Below are positions 49,446 to 61,042 of a stretch of DNA of 64,000 nt, piece after piece. The notes under the pieces were generated by a model. The model did no database searches. It saw only the letters and a program-made list of their open reading frames with translations, and was not told where the DNA came from. The translations under genes and the position numbers were made by a program. The stretch is from positions 5,952,001 to 6,016,000 of the forward strand of contig CM082578.2 of the NCBI GenBank assembly GCA_040954595.2, in the 5' to 3' direction. Source of the DNA: Balanoglossus misakiensis. Its lineage: Eukaryota; Hemichordata. Position 1 is the stretch's first letter; each line of letters starts with the position of its first letter.

Positions 49446-52400
49446 GGTGCCTGTCTGTCTGCCTGCATGCACGCATGGTATCGACGACGACACGTATTCC
49501 GCTGCACAGATGTTCCGTCAACAGAAATGACCTTGTGACAATCGCCGCCATTTCGGCAGTTGTACATGGCTGAAACAACACGAGGCCGCAAAGTTCAAAA
49601 ACAAAAGTGGACCGCTTCGAAAAATCTAAGTGACCACTCGTCCGTCCACGCGGGAATGGGTCTAATGAGGCAGCTGGCTTGGCGGCTTAGACGGTGTGAA
49701 GTGTCGTGACACTTGAGCGCGTGCTTTTGATTTGAGGTCGGAACTGGCAATGGTACTTGAGTGGTTTTATCTCCGTCAGATGGCTGAAATGCGGCTGGAC
49801 ACAAACGAGAGTGTTAAGATAATGAAATGTACTAAAGATAACACTTGACGATAATCATTTCCCCTCTATATTTTTTCTTTGCAGATTATCCGTTCTAAAA
49901 CCAACACATCGTGCGCGCTGGTGACTTAGCGGCTTAAAATATCATGCGCTTAGTTAAACCTCTCTAAACCTCTCTAATGTCTAATGCAATAAACCACGCG
50001 ATATATTATCGAAATCCGACATTACCAACCCTAAAAGATTACTACTAAGCTGTATCATCCGTGTACAAGACACCAACGCCTGAAATTTCTTGATGTGTGT
50101 TTTTTATAAGCTTGTGAACTGTCACTGCAGGCATGAAACCGACTGATGTTATTTTTCGGCAAATCGATAAGATTCTCGACGGAATCTCGTTCACCACGCC
50201 GGATAGCATCGTTCAGTCAGTCACGTATAGTACACGCCTAGTTTCAGTCGTCGTTTCATGGCAGAAGTCGTTGCTCATGAGCTTGGAGAACTTTCTTTGC
50301 ATCTGATATAATTGCTGTAACGACACAATTACATGTACATGATTTCTGCTGGGTAGACGAGACGTTTCTTTAATCCCACCACGGGTACTGTATTCCGACA
50401 AGAACGGAGCAGTCGTCGGAAAAAGATATCGAGGCTTCGAGTATGAGAGCACGCGTGAATATAGGCAGATGAACTTGCATTGAACGCATGCAAAATTACA
50501 ACCGGTCAGTTAATCGTTGCGTTTTTTAACAGCAGGACTGAGCGGTCCTTTGCCTGAAGACTTTTTACACGATTCTGCTGGCCATTTTGTCTACACGCAG
50601 ACCATTTGCAACCTGCCCGCCCAAGGATTTCTTGTAGTACAGCGGGTGTGTCGGGTGGCCATGTATATGAGCGCCGGATAACTCCGCCATACACGGATGT
50701 TACATACACGCGCCTTTGTTCGACGAGCATCGTGAGTTGGCCATCGGTTCGAGTCACAAGTGGATGATTGTTTTGTCATACACGTTGCAATGCATAGAAC
50801 AATGCAATCCGTTTTATTGCTAAATTGACATATCCCACACTGAACAGAAAGAGCCCGTGTTATTTTTTTCCCACAGAATTTGCAAAACACTTGCGACTGC
50901 CTCTTTGAAGAGCGCATTTACAAAGCGTTTTTTTTTCTTTTTACAAAGCGAGTGTATTGTAGGTGACATATGTATTCCCCAATTTACAAAGTGGAAAACA
51001 CGGTATGTTCATCTTTGACTTCGTTGCAATGAGTCAGCATTGTTCTGATCATCTGCTGATTGGGTGCCACAGTGACCTCTAGTTGACCCCTCTTACCCCA
51101 CAGTTAATGGCTCCCCATTGTATGCGGTGTATCTGCAGTCAAAAAGCTGTCTTCTCGGCACCGTGCATCATTTGGTAGCATACCGGAAATTTCATTTCGC
51201 TTTATTTGCATAATAATAGCGGAGCCAAGCTGCTGTGCGTTCTCGGGGTTATGGCGGCGCATGTTTTTTTTTTCTCTTTCTCTTTTTTGTTAATGGAAAA
51301 AAACCACGAGAAAAAGAACTTTACCGGAAGTGAAATACCTGGCGGTGACAGGTTCCCTAGTGTTTCATTTAAGTCAAATACATCTCAATATTCGTTGCCT
51401 GGTTTCTGTTTTGTCAGAGGAGTCCGACCAATGAGGTTCGTTACAACTGGCTTGCCTCGCCGAGGATAGGCGCTGAACTTTCACCTCTTCAGTTGAACCC
51501 GATACATTAGAAAATTTCACTAAAGGTCCCCGCAACTATATATCATAAAGACTTACTCTATCATCTAAGTCACGTTGCTCACCAAAAAAAAACAGCCGGG
51601 AATAGTATACCGTCTGCACATTGATGGAAAGGATGCCGATATTGATCAAAACCCAAAGTGATGCTTGACTGGCTGTCAAACCACGGAAATAAACATAAGT
51701 AAAAGGCGAACTACCTCCTTTTTATTCGGCGGAAAAAGAAACGGAACTAAGGTGATCCAACAAGTTTACGCCATTGTTTGACATAAACAAAGGCGGGATG
51801 CTGGATTCCCGATGGTCGTATTCATACGTCATCAATAAACAATGTCAATGGGAGTGTAATTACTGCCCCGAGATATTAATCAACATGCTATGAATCACTT
51901 ATACCGCATAGAACGTCCATTGAGCATAAATACGTATTCCAAATATATACATTTTGTATTATATATAAATACATGTTGCTATATATGTGTGTAATATATT
52001 CATCAATATATATATATACATATTCAGTATTCATCAATTTATATATGTTCAACAATTACGTTATATTTCTCATTGACAGTTCTTTAGTTGGTTGATGAGG
52101 AAATATTCGTTTAACCCGGCTATCTCTATCTTCTGGGCGTTTTAACTCCATTCTGTCGCCAGTCGTAGCCCAAGTATATGCTCACTTTCGGCCCAGGAGT
52201 TGATGTACATGTTGTGGCCGGTAATATTGTTTCTTCACTGTGCGCTGTCCATTAGTGCATATAGTATGTCGTTTGCAGCGATTGCACGATTCAGCCTCTA
52301 ACTACCTTAACGAGTCGGAAATGAACCCCTCCAGCTGAAATATAACACTATTGAATTCCTGCGAGTCGCGTTGTAAGGCAATCTGCAGCAAAATGCATCG

Positions 52401-52640
52401 ATCGAAAGCCAGATTTGACTTTCTTCTCTCTCCACCACCGTGGGGCTGCAGGCAGGCAGACAGGCTGTTTTACTACCACTCTTTGGCCCAATCGCTCTGT
52501 CTTAACGCTCCCCTTTTAAGGAGACAGCCTCGGGTCTTCGCCATCGATTGTTCCACAAATTTGTGCTTTCTCTAATTTGTTCCCCAGTCTGGGTTGAATG
52601 TTAAACGCTCTCTTTTCACTCAGATGCGTTTCAAGTTGCA
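49446..52640. other. Intergenic, nothing recognised
   Basis: No exon is supported. TATA-rich sequence lies at about 51950-52060. Confidence 0.4.
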
Positions 52641-54830
52641 GACGCAGTTTAATGTGGGATGTGCATTATTGCTCCCCAATGCAGTTTCATGTCCTAAATT
52701 GTGTCACTCAGACTTGCCAGTCTCCCGATAATGAGGGCGAGTGTTTACGGCTCCGGTTCACGTGATGCGCGTCCCAGGGATCGCATGTGCGTCTCAACTC
52801 TACGGTAGTTCAATGTGCAAATGTAGTTTCCAAAAGCCTGTTCCTGCATGCCGCACTGTGTAATACATTTTATCTGATGTGCGCATGCTTATTCCTGTTC
52901 CACGTCCTCTGCTTATTGTACTACTCGGCAAGAATATGAATTTCACTGCCGCACTACTGCTTGCTGTGATCCGCTTGGTCTGATGTCATCATTTGCAAAT
53001 TAATTATATTGTTAAATTAATCTGTCCGCACATCATGTACACGGTCACATGGGTGGGTGGCGTCGCTTTATTTGCTCGCATCTGGCTTGCTTTCACTTAT
53101 AGTTATAGTATCCTATACACGTATGTAACATACGAGAACCCCAGGAAAGCAGGAAAATAATATATCACGTTATGTATTCATAACGGCGCCATTTTTTCAT
53201 TAAAGACAAATTTATTTATTCTGACAATGTACATATTATTTATTTATTTATTATTTATTTATTTATTTATTTATTTACATTCATCCAATTAATAGTTCGC
53301 ATCCTTTGAAGATTCAGCCTGCGACCTTCCCGAGTTTGGTTTGGGTTCTGTTCCATGGTAACTCACCGTTCGGGCTTTTTTTTACTTTGCCCGCTTTTAC
53401 ACTACGCCGAGCAGTTTGATCTCAGAGGCGTCGACTTTATGCGGATTCACCGAACTCACCGGTTTATACGTTGTGGTCTAGCCGCAGTAACCAGAAACGC
53501 ATCGTTTGTGCATCTTTTATGGGAAATAAAATTACGTCGAGCTGAATCGACCGGGGAATCGTTGTGGTTTCTGCCATTTCCAACGCCCTGTTTTCTGACT
53601 CGACGGCGCCTCCGCCGATGATTGAGTGAGTGCGCGGAATCAAATCTCACACTCAAAAAAAAAAACTTTTGTCACTAAACTCTTCCCAGTTTCCAATATC
53701 AACGGACATCTACAAATAACATACAGAGAGAGAGAGAGAAAAGGCCCTCCGGCAGATAGCTGCCAAATGTATACTAATGATTTTTTTCTATCTGCTTGCT
53801 CCATTAATTTAATTGATCCGAAATAATTCATAATGAGGCGAATAAACGCCGAGGCAAATTGCATTAAAATTAATTGATTTTGTATTATTGATAGTGTATA
53901 GTGTAAGCTGGTCTGTCATCCCACTCTATAACTATTTGTTAATAAGGCTGAACAATGGTTTTTCCATGTAGGGCTAGGACGGCGATGACACGCTGTGTTT
54001 TTTTTCTGCGGGAACTTTGATAAATTGTAATTTAATTGTCATATATATGTGCGGCCGATCTCTTTTAAAACTCGGGAAAAAAGAGCATGGGAGACGCGAG
54101 ATAATGTTTTTCTTTGATGTACGTTTGATGTCTTTTGTTATATTGGAAAAGCTTACGCAGACCCCCCTTTTTTAATATGCAGACTAGTGAAGATTCATTG
54201 TTGCGGTGTCACCTTCCCCGACGATTCTGAGCCATGCTCACCCAGTGTACACCTTGCCAGCCCCGGGCGCTCATTCGGAAATAATCCCGTGTAAGTCAAT
54301 TTGTGCATCTGAGAAATCCCACTTAAGTAAATGAAGCGAGGGGTACTGCAGCAAAGGGACGCGCACTGCGCTCCTAAACGACAACTAGTTGGGATGGCTG
54401 GCTTTTACTGAACTCGCTACACATTATCGCATGTGACACTTTAAGTGGTTCTATGGAACACTGGGACCGGGTACGCTGGGACTCGGCAAATGGCTGGCTG
54501 GCCCCGCACCAGCATCCTGTGCAAAACGAGTGCAGCCCGATTGGCAACGATTAACAGTGATTTCTGGTCGATGCTCTAGGAACGCTTCAAACTCCCAAAT
54601 GTCGTCGTCTCCTCAATTGGATTGCTTTTTATTAGCTTAATGCGCCGGTTTGCTTCTCTAATGGTGGTCACGTCCACGTAATTGGTAAATGTATTCCGTC
54701 GGCAGAAATTCGACTGTTTCACTCCACCCCCGTCGTAACTTCCTTCTCAATTACTTTAATGGGTAAATGGTCGGCAGGTCGAAATTTTCAAGGCGATGAT
54801 ATCAGACACTTGTGCGCGGCGGCAGACGAC
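52640..54830. other. Gene-free stretch with homeodomain-type AT motifs
   Basis: Several blocks look non-repetitive and non-coding but rich in TAATTA/ATTAAT cores: 52990-53025, 53800-53900 (repeated TTAATT, ATTAATTG) and 54600-54800 (CAATTGG, CGTAATTGG, CAATTACTTTAATG). An ATTT array is at 53229-53277. Possible regulatory DNA, by composition only. Confidence 0.25.
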
Positions 54831-57800
54831 AGGGAGGAGACAGGGCGCACAGATTTTCAAGTGCTAACGCAATATGGATAGTTCCCAAACTACCAAACTC
54901 TAAGCAACTAGAGACGCAGAAAAAAAAACTATTTGTAAAATACAACCGGGGTACTTTTAACTTTTTATCTCACTATCGACGCTAGGTTCTTTTGTCACGC
55001 AAACTCATCGCGGAAGATACAAGTACCCCCTGTCTGACACGATTTCCACATTTCCCATCACTGCGTTTTGCTGTCGTCGCCCTTCGGGCATGCCTGTGGG
55101 GGGGAACCGTGTTGGGGTTGGGGGGTCCGTTGGACAAGGATCTGGTGGGACAAAACACGGACAAGCTGTAATCCGTGATGGGATGTTTCAACTAAGGCGA
55201 TACGAATTATTTTATTGGGATAACGTTTTTGGCATGTAAGGAGGAGAGTTGCCTTGAAAACCGTATTTCAAGTCTTGTATAGTTCATAGACCCTAGAGAA
55301 AGATGTATAGTTCAAGAAATAATATTCACTATTCAGATTTAAAATTAGAAATTTACTTAATAAAAACCAGGAAATTATCTATAGCATGTTCTTTGATGAC
55401 TTCTGCTGTTTGGATTAGTGTTGTTGCCAAGTGTTTACTCACGTCGATAATAAGTGTCAAAATATGTTGCACTTTGAGGAATTTTGGAGGTAAGCAAGGA
55501 CTTGATAAGTGTAAACCTACAAAGTTACACAGGCCAGACTGGTGTAGGTTTGTAATTTCAACAATATTCGTTTTTTTTTCTTTCCAGTGTGCAAATAAGC
55601 TGATTATTTCTTCTGCATTTCTTTTCGTTTAGAGATGGCGGGTCCCTGTTTTGAAATGTGCACCAGTATAAATTTTTGCGTGTGCAATCTCCTGGGTTGA
55701 TCATAGTTTGGGCAGCTAATGCACCACGTTTACAGAACGCAAACGACAAACTTTCAATGGTATACAGGTATATTATGACAGAACTTCATGACCTCTGCGC
55801 CCGATTTGTTCTGCACAGAAGTAATTTTCACGACAATTGCGGTGTATTCTGCAGCAGTATTTCCACCAGCGCAGCGAGCAGAATACGCGCTGAAGTCAAG
55901 GAGTTCTGTTTTTTGTATCCCCTCACCCCATCATCACCCCATGCCCCACCCCCCACACACATTTAGCAAAAATCAAAATTTCCAAAGTGAAGCCATGATT
56001 TTCCGTACATGGATGCGGTAGCTATAGACCGTGGTTGCTTGACCAAGCTATACGCAGTCGTTGTTATGCAAAGTGGCGGTCATTGTCGCAAGTTCGCATC
56101 GGCAATTCGAGAAAACTTGGACAAGATCGAGTAGTTTTCGTAAATTTTGAGGTTACCCAATATAGTGACGCCTATCCTTTGTCCTTTTGACCATAGCTGG
56201 GAAAGATAGTCAAAATGAGCCCTAATAATCAATATATTTACTAACATTTTTGTCGAAGTTAAATAAATTGGTTCTTCCACGAAGTTGCCAGGTTTTAAAA
56301 CTGAAAGGTTTCGTTTCATAGAGTGTCTTACTCGGTTATTGCAACGCTCTTTAGCGGCAAAATACCACATCATACAAGATCAACTGCAATCGAGTTAGAA
56401 ATTGACACTTCACACCGTCGTCGCACGTTAGCTTGAAATAATTTCCTGCATATATTTTACTGAATTTTAGCAGTCATTCTCATATTTCATCATGATAATT
56501 ATTTATTCATATCTATTTGTGTGTAAGTGTACTTTAAGGAGGGATATATCATAGGGTGTGTGACCCATCCAGACTCAGTCGATATATATAAATTTACTGC
56601 TCGCCTTTGGTTTGAATTTCTTTCTTTTTATATGCTTCTCCCCACTCTCCCACTTCCAACTCGGAGAGAAGTTTGTCACCTCATCACGGTTTCCATGGCA
56701 GGATATGACTTCGAAAATATTTGTATGTGAATTTCACCGTCATTTCCTTTTTAAAATTAACTGCAACCTCTAAATACTCCAAAGCCGGATTTCCTAAAGA
56801 GCTCATATACATACACGTGCTATTGTTGCTAACGCTTCCCGACGCAAAGATAACGATCAACAACATAAAGGACTTGCGTTTTTCGTCACTCTTTCTCGCA
56901 GAGAGGAGTCGTTCTTTTTAGTTGTCTGTCTTCTTGTCGTGTCGACTGCCAGTTTTGCGGGGCAATTAATTACATGATGGTCCTCCGTGTTCTGCACATT
57001 AAAACTGGATCGTCCTAACCAAATTCCTGTTTCGCACAAAAGCCGCGGACGTTTCAATTAACAGAACGAGGTTACAATGAACTCCGGGCGTCCGCCGACA
57101 ATGGACTTGAACCAGTTCACGTGCACGTGGCACCAGTCTCGCGTAACAACGGGCGGCGCGGCGCGGCGCGGCCTCTCTGCACCCGGTGCCCGGCGATGCC
57201 TCTCCCTCAATGAATGCGGAAACAGAAGGATCGTAGTCTTCGAATATTATTGTGTATTATTCGCTGATTCGATCCATATGCCCGACTGGGATAAGTCAAC
57301 GTTGATTAAGTGTAGATGGACTGCAGCAGATAAGGCAACCATGGTAACAGGCTTTAACTGAACATAGCCTATACAGCCGCTTTGTCGCACTAATTGATAA
57401 AAAGGAGAGATTTTGGCAACTGACTCATGTCGAAAAAACTATCTGTTTTGACGAAAAAAAGACGAACGGACATGTGTACTTTATGACACGAAATACCCCA
57501 TCCATTAATCAATATATGTACATATATTTATATCACAAACAAACAACAAAAGCTACTGGTTAGTTTCATGACAGAATCGTGGAGAAGTATTATGGGCTAC
57601 ATGTCGTGATAAGAATTCAGTTGCGCTATCATGGTGGATAACCTCCGATCCCGAGGCATTAAATCGATAATCAATAGCTGGTTCAATCACTCACCAAGAT
57701 ACCGAGTTTGGGCGTCAAAAGACACTTTGACCACGTGTGGGCAACCATTGCGTTATTTATATAATCCATAACAGCGATATATTCCTTTTGGCTGATAACA

Positions 57801-60695
57801 GTTAATTTTGAAGGCAAAAATAAAACAATTGCATCTTACGTTTCCATACGGTATCCCCCCTGAACTATTGAGTGTACATACAGCCTAATTGATGTAACTT
57901 TCGAGTTGCAGAATAGTCGCCGAGGCCGCCCTAGGTTTCAAGGTTTCTCGCCATGGTATACCGCTGTTTCTGTGTGTGCGGTTTTCTTGTGAATTAAGCA
58001 CGTATTCATAAAATTTCCACCAACACACCATAAATGGCTGATTTATTACTGTGAGAGACATATTTACGAGCCATCGCTTATGTTTAATTTGAACGAATGT
58101 CACTTTTCATGAACTCGTCACGTCTATAGCTGAGACAGGTCCGCTGGTCAGTGAACGGGTGTGTGTTTTTTGTATGGATAAAAAAGGCACGGCGGCGAAA
58201 AGTTACATTTGTCGGGTGTCTGCGACATTATCCCGCCAGTGCGCAGTCACCATCGACTTCAGTGTAATTGCTGGTTGTATGTACGGCGCTGAGTAAACAA
58301 CTGGAATGGCATTTATACACAGGCGTGACCACATTGACAAAGGAAATTAATCCCTTCATTATGTCGCTATATTGGTGTGTGTGTATATCCATATAAAATA
58401 GGAGCGAGAGAAAAAAAATCACTCTAAAAACATGTTCAGCCGGGCAGTGTCTCTAAATCACCATAATTGCGCAAATGAATCGCGATTAAACAAAATAACA
58501 CAGTCATTAGGAGATGACACCTCGGAATGAGTAACGCACGAGACAAGACGAAAACAAAAGAAAATCAATTGATGACAAATGATCATTATTGTCCCACAAG
58601 AGGGTGCCTATGGAAACTGGCGAAACCGGTTGTGCGGGTGTTTTCTGTTCGGCTTTGTCTTTCAGTCAAAAGTCACAGTCTGAGTTTTATGGTTGATACT
58701 TTCTACCCTGCGATCTTTTTTTTTTTTTTTGGCCCGCTGAATGGAGATCATCAGCAGCGTCGGTGCTATCTTCCTGTCGCCATCGCCGAGTAGGCCAATC
58801 AAATTCTATTGTTGGGTCCCGGCGCGTATTACCATCCGTAAAATTCGTTGGAGTGCACACGTGATTCTTGGTGCGTTGTGTCATACTGTGTGTGTGTGCA
58901 ACCGAGAAACGTTTCTTCTCAGAGACAACACAGTATCATCCGCGATTTTTGAAACAGGTCACAGACATGACAGGCCTGCCGAGGCAAGATGTCATACGCG
59001 TGGTCGACGACAATAGAGCAAGACCCGAAAACAACACCCCGACGCTTGTGTCCTTCAAATTAAAATCGGGGGTACCATCCGGGCCCCTTTTTTCCCCGCA
59101 GAGGCGACAGATTAAAACAGTCAATAGGTTCGACATACAGTTTATGGTTTTGTCCATTTACTTATTTATTATCGTTCATATCAAAAACTCATTATACAGT
59201 GATGAACGGTCTGGGCACAGCTTTTTTAATGATTGCAGCATTTGCGACTTGTGTATTTTACCCATTGTTGCTAAATGCCTCGCACCATAATGAGTTCGTT
59301 GTCGTGTGTTGCACCAGTCATATGCGCCGTATATTAATTTTTTTTTTTTTGGCCGACTCGGCTGCATATGCGATTTAATTTGTGATAAAAACCCACGCGC
59401 GCGAGAGCAGCAGTTCGGCAGCCTGGGTATCCCGTGAAACAGAAAGAAAGGCGAGGCACTTGCGTATAGTCGCTGTGCCCCGGGCGGGAACCGATCGCTT
59501 TCTAATTAACGTTGGTTTAGTATATTTGTCTGTTTGATCTATGTTGGCTCCCGCAGGTGCCAGTGGCACAGAAGAGTAAAAAAAAGAAAAACTGGCGAAC
59601 AACTGTTACAATTTTTGGAAAAACTCGTCATCAACAGAAATGAAGCGCGGGCTAGCTCGTCCGGGACATGATGATTTCAACAAAGATTAGGGCCTATGAA
59701 CCAGACCGCAAAAAATGGACTCACTAAATAAATTGAGTTGGACAATGCAAGCTGTCAGCCTCGATATTCCCTCCATTTCGAATTTGGGGACATTGACTGG
59801 AATTGCAGAGACATGATTTGAATATTTCAGGGTTAGCAGTCGACAGATTCTTGTTTTACTCACCCAATTTTCCCAACAATTTTAAAATCCTGATGCTCAC
59901 CCCTTTACAAGTTTTGTTCGTTTTTCAGATAATTTTGCTGTCACTATACTGCACGAAGCGTCGTCGGAATTAGATCGCACTTCATCGTACCTTATACCGG
60001 AAGTAGGATGACGTAATATTTGATCCTGATCTTAGCCGGCCATTACCCTCTCTTATGAGGCATGGGACGGCCGCAACAGGTTGAAATCCGAGAACAAACT
60101 TTCAAGGTTTAAAGAAAAGTTCATTTCCCGTCTCAAGACCGTTCATCGTATCTTTTATACAAAAAAGCTATCTATGAAGTGCAATGTATTATTTTGGAAA
60201 TTTTTTCCCCATTTTCTTTGCCATGAAAGAGGGGCTTTTCAGCCAGACTTCAAGCAGGATTTCTTTCACTGATCTCTCAACGTGGCCACGCCCCGTTGTC
60301 TAGCGGCGGTTCTCACATCAAAATGATCTCTCAGAGTGCTATTTCCTAATTGGGCGAGAATGAAAAGAAAATTACAGCACTTCCTTTGGTGATAATGGCA
60401 ATCTATCGACGGTTTTGCACAACAATCCTATTAATTTTCCCCCTAGCCCGCAATTTACTCACTGACGTATAATAACACAAAAGTTGGCAACAGTGGAAGA
60501 AGAAGAAAAAAACGAAAATTGCCACTCGCCAAGGTTGGCTATAAAGACGTAATTACGAGCAAGTGTTAAGGCCCTCTCTGAAGAAGAAAGACTTTGTAAT
60601 CACGACAGCATGAAAGGATATATCTCGGAGAAAGTGACGATGCGTTTAACCTTTTCTGTCACCATGGCTTGGTCTGCTCCTGGTCTGTCGCCATC
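54831..60695. other. Intergenic, nothing recognised
   Basis: No exon with family similarity is seen. T-runs lie at 58717-58730 and 59337-59350. A GC-rich patch at about 57140-57200 contains GGCGCGGCGC. Confidence 0.4.
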
Positions 60696-60699
60696 ATGA

Positions 60700-60701
60700 T
60701 T

Positions 60702-60733
<32 letters not shown>

Positions 60734-61042
60734 CACATATTGCATCCACGGCAAGGGAATGTGAACGACTTGATTCCGTACCAATTTCTCGACTGGCGAT
60801 CAACCGCGACGGAAAATAGAGAAATAACTCTATGTGGAAAACACTGCGCACGACAAAGATAATTAGCACCGTCTTGTACTTTTCCCCTCGATAACACCCG
60901 TCCACTACTGATCCCCGGAGAATCCTCAGTCTGTCTCTCTTTCTGTGTCTCACTCCGTCTCTGTCTGTCCATTTCTCTCTGTCTCTGTCTGTCTCTCTGT
61001 CTCTCTCTCTCTCTGCCTCTCTCTCTCTCTCTCTCTCTCTCA
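60700..61042. repeat. (TTG)n array and CT-rich tract
   Basis: About 11 TTG units at 60700-60733 and a TCTG/TCTC tract at about 60933-61042. The 154-codon minus-strand frame across them (poly-Gln, RERERE) is an artefact. Confidence 0.9.

Noticed and set aside
49175-49591. Lys-Glu-Arg-rich frame, minus strand
   Set aside because: Translation of (TTCT)n and neighbouring tetranucleotide arrays.
50746-50755. GGTTCGAGTC, a perfect tRNA B-box core
   Set aside because: The flanking bases do not pair into a T-stem and no A-box or acceptor stem fits upstream.
57077-57361. 94-codon open frame with GC-rich start
   Set aside because: No domain, no splice partner; the GGCGCG patch explains the open frame.
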